From an uncultured Ruminiclostridium sp. (lineage in GTDB: Bacteria; Bacillota; Clostridia; Oscillospirales; Ruminococcaceae), in contig CAKSIR010000024.1 of NCBI GenBank assembly GCA_934462775.1, positions 1 through 21,900 of the forward strand: a DNA stretch of 21,900 nt, read 5' to 3'. Position numbers and translations under genes: made by a program. Under the pieces are notes generated by a model that ran no database searches, was not told the DNA's origin, and was given only the letters and a program-made list of their open reading frames with translations. Shown one piece after another: positions 16,293-21,900 of the stretch; the stretch's first letter is position 1; each line of letters begins with the position of its first letter.

Positions 16293-16382
16293 AATTACCA
16301 ATATGATTTATACATAATATCTAAGGACAAAAAGATTTTAAACCCATTATTGAAGGTTTCATTTATCTCAAGGTGACTAAAC

Positions 16383-17582
16383 ATGACGATTACAATTACC
16401 GGCACCGGCTATGTCGGCCTATCAAACGCTATAGTCCTTGCTCAGCACAACAAAGTTTATGCTGTTGACATTATTCCCGAAAAGGTAAAAATGCTAAACG
16501 AGCGCAAGTCCCCTATTGTTGACAAGGAAATAGAAGAATATCTAGCTTTAAGTGAGCTTGATTTTACCGCAACTCTTGACGCAGAAAAAGCGTACAAGGA
16601 TTCTGAATTCGTGATAATTTCAACGCCTACAAATTATGACGATGAGAGAAATTATTTTGACACTTCATCGGTGGAATCTGTAATACAGCAGGTAACCGAC
16701 GCTAATCCTGATGCGATAATAATTGTTAAATCCACTGTTCCGGTTGGATTTACGGCTGAAATGAGAGAAAAATATCACACAGATAACATTATATTCAGCC
16801 CCGAATTTTTAAGAGAAGGACGAGCTCTCTATGATAATCTGTATCCGTCAAGAATAATTGTCGGAATAATAAAGGGAAATAAGAAAATCGAGGACGCTGC
16901 TCACAAATTTGCCAGCCTTTTGCAGGAGGGTGCTATTAAAAAAAATATCCCTACCCTTTTCATAAATTCAACGGAAGCGGAAGCAGTAAAACTTTTTGCT
17001 AATACATACCTTGCTTTACGAGTAAGCTACTTTAATGAGCTTGACACTTATGCTGAGCTGAACGGACTCAATTCAAAGGAAATCATTGATGGAGTCTGCC
17101 TTGACCCAAGAATAGGCTCTCATTACAACAATCCTTCTTTCGGATACGGCGGATACTGTCTGCCAAAGGATACAAAGCAACTGCTCGCCAACTATAAGGA
17201 CATACCGCAAAATCTGATTAAGGCTATTGTTGAATCAAACAATACCAGAAAAGACGTTGTTACAAGACGAATACTTGAAAAAACAAACAAGCCCGAAAAT
17301 CAGACAACGGTAGGTATTTATAGATTGATAATGAAGTCAGGCTCCGATAATTTCAGACAGAGCGCAATTCAAGGAATTATGACTCGTTTAAAAAAGGCGG
17401 GTGCAGACGTTATAATTTATGAACCCACAATAAAAGCCGATGAATTCAACGAATTTAAGGTTATTCATTCATTTCAGGAATTTGCAGAAAAATCGGACGT
17501 AATTGCTGTAAACCGTTTCTCAGAGGAGTTAAATGAGTTTATAGATAAGGTCTATTTCAGGGATATTTATTTCAGAGATTGA
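16383..17582 (+). CDS. ugd: UDP-glucose/GDP-mannose dehydrogenase family, probably UDP-glucose 6-dehydrogenase
   Basis: The 399-aa enzyme is full length. It has the NAD-binding GTGYVG (7-12), [10 protein letters not shown], the [11 protein letters not shown] motif, [19 protein letters not shown] and the catalytic GGYCLPKD with C259 as nucleophile. The C-terminal domain includes [17 protein letters not shown]. These fit the short, soluble Ugd type that oxidises UDP-glucose to UDP-glucuronate, with GDP-mannose or UDP-ManNAc dehydrogenase less likely. A 90-nt gap with AAGGTG just before the ATG separates it from the HAD gene, with no clear promoter in it, so it probably ends the glycan operon. 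UDP-glucuronate could be a donor for the glycosyltransferases upstream. Confidence 0.92.
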   Translation: MTITITGTGYVGLSNAIVLAQHNKVYAVDIIPEKVKMLNERKSPIVDKEIEEYLALSELDFTATLDAEKAYKDSEFVIISTPTNYDDERNYFDTSSVESVIQQVTDANPDAIIIVKSTVPVGFTAEMREKYHTDNIIFSPEFLREGRALYDNLYPSRIIVGIIKGNKKIEDAAHKFASLLQEGAIKKNIPTLFINSTEAEAVKLFANTYLALRVSYFNELDTYAELNGLNSKEIIDGVCLDPRIGSHYNNPSFGYGGYCLPKDTKQLLANYKDIPQNLIKAIVESNNTRKDVVTRRILEKTNKPENQTTVGIYRLIMKSGSDNFRQSAIQGIMTRLKKAGADVIIYEPTIKADEFNEFKVIHSFQEFAEKSDVIAVNRFSEELNEFIDKVYFRDIYFRD

Positions 17583-17622
17583 ATTTTGAAGCTTGCTGAA
17601 CACAACAGTGCCATGATCTTAA

Positions 17623-17655
17623 TTTAGATTTATCTATTCTTCACATAAATCTAAA
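17623..17655. terminator. AT-rich hairpin after ugd, possible weak terminator
   Basis: TTTAGATTTAT (17623-17633) pairs perfectly with ATAAATCTAAA (17645-17655) around an 11-nt loop, about 40 nt after the ugd stop. The stem is almost all A-T and no T run follows, so termination by this hairpin alone is doubtful. No better terminator is seen before the GH127 promoter. Confidence 0.4.
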
Positions 17656-17762
17656 AACCACAAAAAAAATTACCTCATATACAAGCGTAACAGATTGCCG
17701 TTTATCCATTCTGCTATTACACACTATATAAGAATTTTCCACCTTTTATTCGTGTTTGTCTA

Positions 17763-17791
17763 CTGACATATCAGAAACAATGCTGTATAAT
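17763..17791 (+). promoter_or_regulatory. Promoter of the GH127 gene
   Basis: CTGACA (17763-17768) and an exact TATAAT (17786-17791) have a 17-nt spacer, giving a start near 17798 and a leader of about 27 nt. Confidence 0.8.
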
Positions 17792-17811
17792 GTACTCATA
17801 AACGATAACAC

Positions 17812-17817
17812 GGAGGT
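17812..17817 (+). promoter_or_regulatory. Ribosome binding site fixing the GH127 start
   Basis: GGAGGT is 7 nt before ATG 17825. The reading frame stays open upstream to a TTG at 17756, but that lies ahead of the promoter's predicted transcription start, so 17825 is the start. Confidence 0.85.
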
Positions 17818-17824
17818 AAATCTT

Positions 17825-19612
17825 ATGCCAACAAGTATAAATATCGAAAGCGCACATCTTCTTCCCGGACTTTTCAAGGAACGCGCCGACATAAACAGAG
17901 CCTACCTTATGGAGCTTAAAACCGAGGATCTGTTACAGAACTTCTACCTTGAAGCAGGCATACGCACAGACAGGGACGTAACCGAAATGCACCTTGGCTG
18001 GGAATCGCCAACCTGCCAGCTTCGCGGGCACTTTCTCGGACACTGGCTCTCCGCCGCCTCAATGCTCGTTGCGCAAAATAACGACCGTGAGCTAAAGGCA
18101 AAGCTTGACATTATAATTGACGAACTGGAACGCTGCCAGAAGCTGAACGGCGGAAGATGGATAGGCTCCATTCCCGAAAAATACTTTGAAAAGTTAGAGA
18201 AAAACGAATATATCTGGTCGCCGCAGTACACTCTGCACAAGACCCTGCTTGGACTTTATCACAGCGCAATGTATGCAAAAAACGAAAAGGCGCTCGCTAT
18301 TCTTGACAGCGCCGCCGACTGGTATATTGACTGGACGGAAAAAATGGAAAAGGTAAACCCGCACGCTGTTTACAGCGGCGAGGAAGGCGGTATGCTTGAA
18401 GTATGGGCGGGACTTTATCAGCTTACGGACGCTGAAAAATATCTGACCCTTGCGGAAAAATATTCCCACCCGTCCATTTTCGGAAAGCTTGACAATAACG
18501 GCGACCCGCTTTCAAACTGCCATGCAAATGCAAGTATCCCTTGGGCGCACGGCGCTGCGAAAATGTACGAGGCAACAGGCGATGAAAAGTGGCTTGACCT
18601 TGTTAAGCGCTTCTGGAAATGCGCAGTTACCGACAGAGAAGCATTCTGCACAGGCGGTCAGAATTCGGGCGAATTCTGGATTCCGCCGCATAAGCTTGGA
18701 ATGTTCATCGGCGAACGCACTCAGGAATTTTGCACCGTATACAACATGACCCGCCTTGCAGACTATCTTTTCCGCTTTACAGGCGGCAGCGAATATCTTG
18801 ATTATATTGAGAGAAATCTCTACAACGGCTTCCTTGCGCAGCAGAACAAATTTACGGGAATGCCTGCTTATTTCCTCCCGATGAAGGCGGGAAGCGCCAA
18901 AAAATGGGGAAGCAAAACCCGCGATTTCTGGTGCTGCCACGGCACAACCGTACAGGCTCACACAATATATCCCCAGCTTTGCTGGTATGAGGACGGCAGC
19001 CGCCTTATTGTTGCGCAGTATATCAATTCCGAATACAAACGCAGTGAAAACGTTACGGTTACGCAAAGCGTTGACATGAAGTATTACAATGACGGCGCTG
19101 CCTTTGATGAACACGATGACAGCAGAATGTCAAGATGGTATATAAAGCTGAACGTCAGAGCGAACAGTCCTGAAAGGTTCACGCTGTCGCTCCGTATTCC
19201 GGAATGGGTTAAGGGACAGCCGATTATCTCAGTCAACGGCACGGAAGTGCAGACTAATGCAAATAACGGGTTTGTTGATATAGACCGCACATGGGAAAAC
19301 AATACGGTAAATGTCTATCTCCCTGCGGCTCTTACAACGTCATCTCTGCCCGATATGCCTCAACTCACCGCGTTTGCAGATGGACCTGTTGTTCTTGCGG
19401 GACTTTGCGAAAAGGACTGCGGAATTTACACCGAAACCGACGCTCCTGAAAGCGCCCTTGCATACGTCACCGAGCATACATACAGCACATTCCCGTGGCA
19501 GCAGAGCGTTTACAGAACAGTAAACCAGCCTGAGAATTTCGATTTTATTCCGCTCTACGATATAACCGACGAGAAATACACGGTTTATTTTACAAGGAAG
19601 AAGCTTAATTGA
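17825..19612 (+). CDS. Glycoside hydrolase family 127 (beta-L-arabinofuranosidase type)
   Basis: The 595-aa protein has no signal peptide and should act in the cytoplasm on imported oligosaccharides. It matches the DUF1680/GH127 pattern: an N-terminal alpha/alpha barrel (HFLGHWLSAASMLVA, YTLHKTLLGLYH, HANASIPWAHGAAKMYEATGD), then the active-site region and a beta-sandwich C-terminal part (SLRIPEWVKGQPIISVNG). In the Bifidobacterium enzyme HypBA1, a zinc-bound cysteine nucleophile is held by E-x-C and C-C. The same pattern is visible as E301-F-C303 and C370-C371, and E283 is a likely acid/base. L-arabinofuranosides are the best guess, but related GH127 members act on other sugars. It has its own promoter and overlaps the convergent AraC gene by 8 bp. 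Confidence 0.88.
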   Translation: MPTSINIESAHLLPGLFKERADINRAYLMELKTEDLLQNFYLEAGIRTDRDVTEMHLGWESPTCQLRGHFLGHWLSAASMLVAQNNDRELKAKLDIIIDELERCQKLNGGRWIGSIPEKYFEKLEKNEYIWSPQYTLHKTLLGLYHSAMYAKNEKALAILDSAADWYIDWTEKMEKVNPHAVYSGEEGGMLEVWAGLYQLTDAEKYLTLAEKYSHPSIFGKLDNNGDPLSNCHANASIPWAHGAAKMYEATGDEKWLDLVKRFWKCAVTDREAFCTGGQNSGEFWIPPHKLGMFIGERTQEFCTVYNMTRLADYLFRFTGGSEYLDYIERNLYNGFLAQQNKFTGMPAYFLPMKAGSAKKWGSKTRDFWCCHGTTVQAHTIYPQLCWYEDGSRLIVAQYINSEYKRSENVTVTQSVDMKYYNDGAAFDEHDDSRMSRWYIKLNVRANSPERFTLSLRIPEWVKGQPIISVNGTEVQTNANNGFVDIDRTWENNTVNVYLPAALTTSSLPDMPQLTAFADGPVVLAGLCEKDCGIYTETDAPESALAYVTEHTYSTFPWQQSVYRTVNQPENFDFIPLYDITDEKYTVYFTRKKLN

Positions 19613-20462
19613 TGTTTTTTCTTCCGAATGAGTTCTTGTACTGAGTAGGCGTCATGCCCTCCATTTCCTTGAACACCTTCATAAAGTATTTTTCATCTGA
19701 GAAGCCGCAGGAAAATGCGGCTTCTTTTATTGTAACTCCGTAATTTGACAGCAGGGTTTTTGCGGTTTTTATCCGAAGCTGATTCGTGTATCTGACAACT
19801 GAAACGCCCATGCTGCGCTTGAAAACAGAGGAAAGGTAATCGGCGTGATAACCGAGAGCGTCCGCAAGCTCCGATATATCAAACGGCAGATAATAGTGGT
19901 TTTTTATCCATTCTCTTGCTGAAATGACGAAAGCAGGCTGCTCCTGTCTGCTGTTGCTGCGGAAATACTCCTGCGAAAGCTCCATTATAAGCAGGCTTAC
20001 CGCATAGTCGGACATATCGCGGTTATAAAGATTCCCCTCAATGGACATATCCATCAGCTGATGAAAAAGCTGCGCGGTTCTTCCTGAGGTTGAAGCGGCT
20101 GATATTTCCGGCAGAAGATATGTATATCCGCCGGCGCTTTCATCAGCAGCCGTTTCAAAGCCGCAGTCCGCCCGAAAATGCGCCCAGAGATAAGACAGCT
20201 TTCCGTCGGAGGAGCGAAAACCAAAATGCTCCTCCCCTGCCACAAGCAGGATATACTGCCCTGCGGAGAGCGCATATTCCCTGTTATTTGCGTTTATATA
20301 CAGCGTTCCCTCCGTTACCGCTATAATAACATTTTCATCAAAGCAGCGGCGGTGGTGGGTAAATCCTGACGGACTGATAAGCTGCCCGCACGCCAGAAAT
20401 GACAGCGGAGATTTTGTTTTACAGCCAAGTAATCTTGGCTTGTTCGGTGATATTTCAGGCAT
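19605..20462 (-). CDS. AraC-family transcriptional regulator
   Basis: The 285-aa protein has an N-terminal cupin sugar-sensing domain (GFTHHRRCFDENVIIAVTEG, LSAGQYILLVAGEEHFGF, about residues 20-110). Its C-terminal DNA-binding domain has two helix-turn-helix units: DISELADALGYHADYLSSVF (about 195-214) and TIKEAAFSCGFSDEKYFMKVF (about 244-265). ATG 20462 is chosen because GGAGGT lies just upstream (20471-20466); a TTG at 20498 would add 12 residues without a site. It is convergent with the GH127 gene, sharing its last 8 bp, and plausibly activates it in response to a pentose or arabinoside. That link is inferred from position. Confidence 0.92.
   Translation of the reverse strand: MPEISPNKPRLLGCKTKSPLSFLACGQLISPSGFTHHRRCFDENVIIAVTEGTLYINANNREYALSAGQYILLVAGEEHFGFRSSDGKLSYLWAHFRADCGFETAADESAGGYTYLLPEISAASTSGRTAQLFHQLMDMSIEGNLYNRDMSDYAVSLLIMELSQEYFRSNSRQEQPAFVISAREWIKNHYYLPFDISELADALGYHADYLSSVFKRSMGVSVVRYTNQLRIKTAKTLLSNYGVTIKEAAFSCGFSDEKYFMKVFKEMEGMTPTQYKNSFGRKNIN
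19700..19728 (+). terminator. Candidate GH127 terminator inside the AraC coding sequence
   Basis: AGAAGCCGCA (19700-19709), loop GGAAAA and TGCGGCTTCT (19716-19725) form a perfect 10-bp stem. TTTT ends at 19728 and ATT follows. It lies about 88 nt past the GH127 stop and only works in the plus direction, since the minus strand lacks a T run. It overlaps codons for the conserved KEAAFSCGF of the second helix-turn-helix. Confidence 0.6.
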
Positions 20463-20465
20463 TTT

Positions 20466-20471
20466 ACCTCC
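20466..20471 (-). promoter_or_regulatory. Ribosome binding site fixing the AraC start
   Basis: On the minus strand, GGAGGT precedes ATG 20462 with a short gap of 4 nt after GGAGG. No comparable site precedes the alternative TTG at 20498. Confidence 0.7.
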
Positions 20472-20513
20472 GAAATTAAGTCGTGTTATTCGGTACAATA
20501 TAGAATTTATTTA

Positions 20514-20542
20514 ATTGTAGCACATAAAAAGGTTATTTTCAA
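20514..20542 (-). promoter_or_regulatory. AraC gene promoter
   Basis: On the minus strand, TTGAAA (20542-20537) and TACAAT (20519-20514) each match five of six consensus bases with a 17-nt spacer. The predicted start near 20507 gives a leader of about 45 nt. Confidence 0.7.
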
Positions 20543-20750
20543 CGGCAAGCGTATACAACCGCCATATTTCTTTCTTAAAAGTGACTAAAAACGCAGCAAG
20601 AAAATTCTCAATCTGCCTGCAATATCACCGTCAATGCAAAACTCTGCCCTCAATTTGTTTCGGTGCATACGCAAAATAGCTTAGACTAATTGCTATGATT
20701 ATATTCACAAATGCGCTTTTTCACATTTGCGTTATAAAGGCATTTAACTC

Positions 20751-20779
20751 TTGACTGTTCATTTAATTTGTAATATACT
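20751..20779 (+). promoter_or_regulatory. Promoter of the terminal lipoprotein gene
   Basis: TTGACT (20751-20756) and TATACT (20774-20779) each match five of six consensus bases with a 17-nt spacer, giving a start near 20786 and a leader of about 68 nt. Confidence 0.75.
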
Positions 20780-20821
20780 ATAAGTATTGCGAAAATTTTA
20801 CATATATTTGCATACTTACAT

Positions 20822-20836
20822 TGGAAACGTTTTCCA
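20822..20836. promoter_or_regulatory. Palindromic operator candidate, CcpA/LacI-like
   Basis: TGGAAA, CGT and TTTCCA form perfect 6-bp arms in the transcribed leader, just before the ribosome binding site (AAGGAGG 20838-20844). The central CG and the TG and CA ends resemble catabolite-responsive and other LacI-family operators. A protein bound there would block elongation or initiation. Confidence 0.5.
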
Positions 20837-20853
20837 CAAGGAGGAAAATCAAT

Positions 20854-21900
20854 ATGAAATCAAAAATCCGCAGCAAACTGGTCGCTCTCTTCTTAGCAGC
20901 GGTTACAACAGCATGCTTTGTCACCGCCTGCGGGAACTCAGACGACAAAACCCCCGATGTAACCAATTCGGTATTCGGAAATGATGAAATCAACAATGCT
21001 ATTTTAACAACCACATCTGACACAGATGAAACCCCAACTATTTCAATGAAGTTCAAAGAATGGTATGACTCACAGGATGCCAGCGATGTTGCAGGTGACC
21101 GCAAGGATACCGGCGGCTCAATACTTAACAATATGTTTATTGTTTACGAAAACGCTGAACACCCGGATGGGTTTATCGTTTCAGGCCGTACGATTGTCCC
21201 ACTCGCAGACAATGAAATCCCATCTGACACTCACGGTCTAAGACTTGAGTCCACAGGTCAGCGCATCAACTTCCTCGCTGCTGACAAACTCGCTTCGCTC
21301 GACTCCACTTTAGCAGAGTTTGAAGCTGTCATTGACAACGCCTCAAAGACCCAGCTGTCCACACTTGAGGACCGCATGAATCTAGCAGAGGACGAGGACG
21401 ACGCGCCAGCTAATGACACGCCTGTCTTCTTTAACAACTACAAGACAAGCCTCGTATACAATGAGGGTGTCGACATGGTCGCACTCTTTAGCGAATTCAA
21501 GGATTACGCAACAGTCCTCACTTCAGCAGAATCTTTCTCGTTTGATATCCACACAGCTGCCGGAACAAGAACGATTATGTTCACACTCAAGTCAGCAGAG
21601 GAGTTTGAAGTTTCCTATGGTGACGAAGAAAACTCCACAGCGATTGTCAAGGCTGTCTCAACCCCTGCCACCTCACTCTTTCTGACAAAGGGAGATATTG
21701 AAGACATCTTCGGCTATCAGGTCGAGATTTACGATGGAACTATCAATATCGTAACAGACAACAAGGACCTCTTCACAGAACTCACAACACTCCCAGCCTC
21801 CTCTTTAGCAGAGCCTGCAGTGAAGCCCGAAGGCCCAACCATGGACGAGATTGATGCGGATGAAAACGATGTTGAGATTGTAACCACAGACTCACCGGAG
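20854..21900 (+). CDS. Lipoprotein of unknown function, 3' end beyond the window
   Basis: The frame is open for 349 codons to the window edge without a stop, so the gene is incomplete. ATG 20854 has AAGGAGG 9 nt upstream. A basic N-terminus, a hydrophobic stretch and the lipobox V23-T24-A25-C26 make it a surface lipoprotein. The mature part is acidic and soluble. SGRTIVPLA at 110-118 faintly recalls the GRTMVPLR strand of copper-amine-oxidase-like stalk domains, but the rest gives no match I recognise. A second part (about 195-300) has repeated hydrophobic beta-strand spacing. Codon use favours C-ending codons (CTC, GAC, GTC, ATC) more than neighbouring genes. No function is assigned. Confidence 0.8.
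   Translation, partial: MKSKIRSKLVALFLAAVTTACFVTACGNSDDKTPDVTNSVFGNDEINNAILTTTSDTDETPTISMKFKEWYDSQDASDVAGDRKDTGGSILNNMFIVYENAEHPDGFIVSGRTIVPLADNEIPSDTHGLRLESTGQRINFLAADKLASLDSTLAEFEAVIDNASKTQLSTLEDRMNLAEDEDDAPANDTPVFFNNYKTSLVYNEGVDMVALFSEFKDYATVLTSAESFSFDIHTAAGTRTIMFTLKSAEEFEVSYGDEENSTAIVKAVSTPATSLFLTKGDIEDIFGYQVEIYDGTINIVTDNKDLFTELTTLPASSLAEPAVKPEGPTMDEIDADENDVEIVTTDSPE

Larger units (their letters stand above)
20463..20853. other. Divergent intergenic region between AraC gene and terminal lipoprotein gene
   Basis: This 391-bp stretch has no credible gene. It holds the AraC promoter, a pair of opposed CAAATG/CATTTG motifs around 20708-20729 that could be a regulator site, a plus-strand promoter and a downstream palindrome near 20829. 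Nothing else is recognisable between about 20545 and 20700. Confidence 0.7.

Noticed and set aside
18512..19114. 200-codon minus-strand open frame within GH127
   Set aside because: It is antisense to the conserved active-site region of GH127 and has no start signal or recognisable domain.

Overview
The window looks like chromosome from a low-to-mid-GC, strictly anaerobic gut or rumen Firmicute of the class Clostridia, with a Ruminococcus/Oscillospiraceae-like feel. This is inference. It rests on a single-chain pyruvate:ferredoxin oxidoreductase, strong AGGAGG ribosome binding sites, near-consensus TTGACA-17-TATAAT promoters, lipobox lipoproteins, CCA-encoded tRNAs and a GH127 L-arabinofuranosidase. 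No taxonomic marker gene is present.

Layout. Positions 1-126 end in the 3' part of a tRNA-Ser, from the anticodon loop to CCA, joined to unrelated upstream sequence. This looks like the far attachment site of an integrated element lying to the left. A terminator follows, then a minus-strand pair: a TfoX N-domain protein and a lipoprotein with a metzincin-type zinc motif. A minus-strand tRNA operon (Pro, Thr, Tyr, Thr, Tyr) occupies 1528-2025. Its Thr-Tyr pair is tandemly duplicated, and two tandem consensus promoters precede it. The highly codon-optimised nifJ (PFOR) runs 2364-5903 with its own promoter and terminator. A LOG-family nucleotide hydrolase follows on the minus strand.

From about 6755 to 17582 there is an apparently single plus-strand surface-glycan operon: glf (broken by a frameshift and a premature stop), a GT4 glycosyltransferase, a GT2-GT8 double glycosyltransferase, a hydrolase/beta-sandwich/GT9-like fusion, a nucleotidyltransferase-kinase-SIS isomerase triple fusion, a small HAD phosphatase and a UDP-sugar dehydrogenase (ugd). 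The central genes from 7997 to about 16300 are visibly more AT-rich than glf, nifJ and the GH127 gene, which suggests an acquired or exchanged segment.

The most interesting unit is 13772-16292. One polypeptide carries a sugar-phosphate isomerase domain, a small-molecule kinase domain and a nucleotidyltransferase domain, and the next gene is a HAD phosphatase. That is the set of four activities that the ADP/GDP-heptose pathways use to turn a ketose phosphate into an NDP-sugar. The unit may therefore make an unusual activated sugar (NDP-pentose or NDP-heptose) for the glycan, with the adjacent fused transferases using it. The substrate cannot be read from the sequence.

The right end holds a GH127 glycosidase with a strong promoter. 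It converges with, and overlaps by 8 bp, an AraC regulator, and the only good terminator for GH127 lies inside the regulator's coding sequence. The window closes with a lipoprotein gene running off the edge, preceded by a good promoter and a CcpA/LacI-like palindrome.
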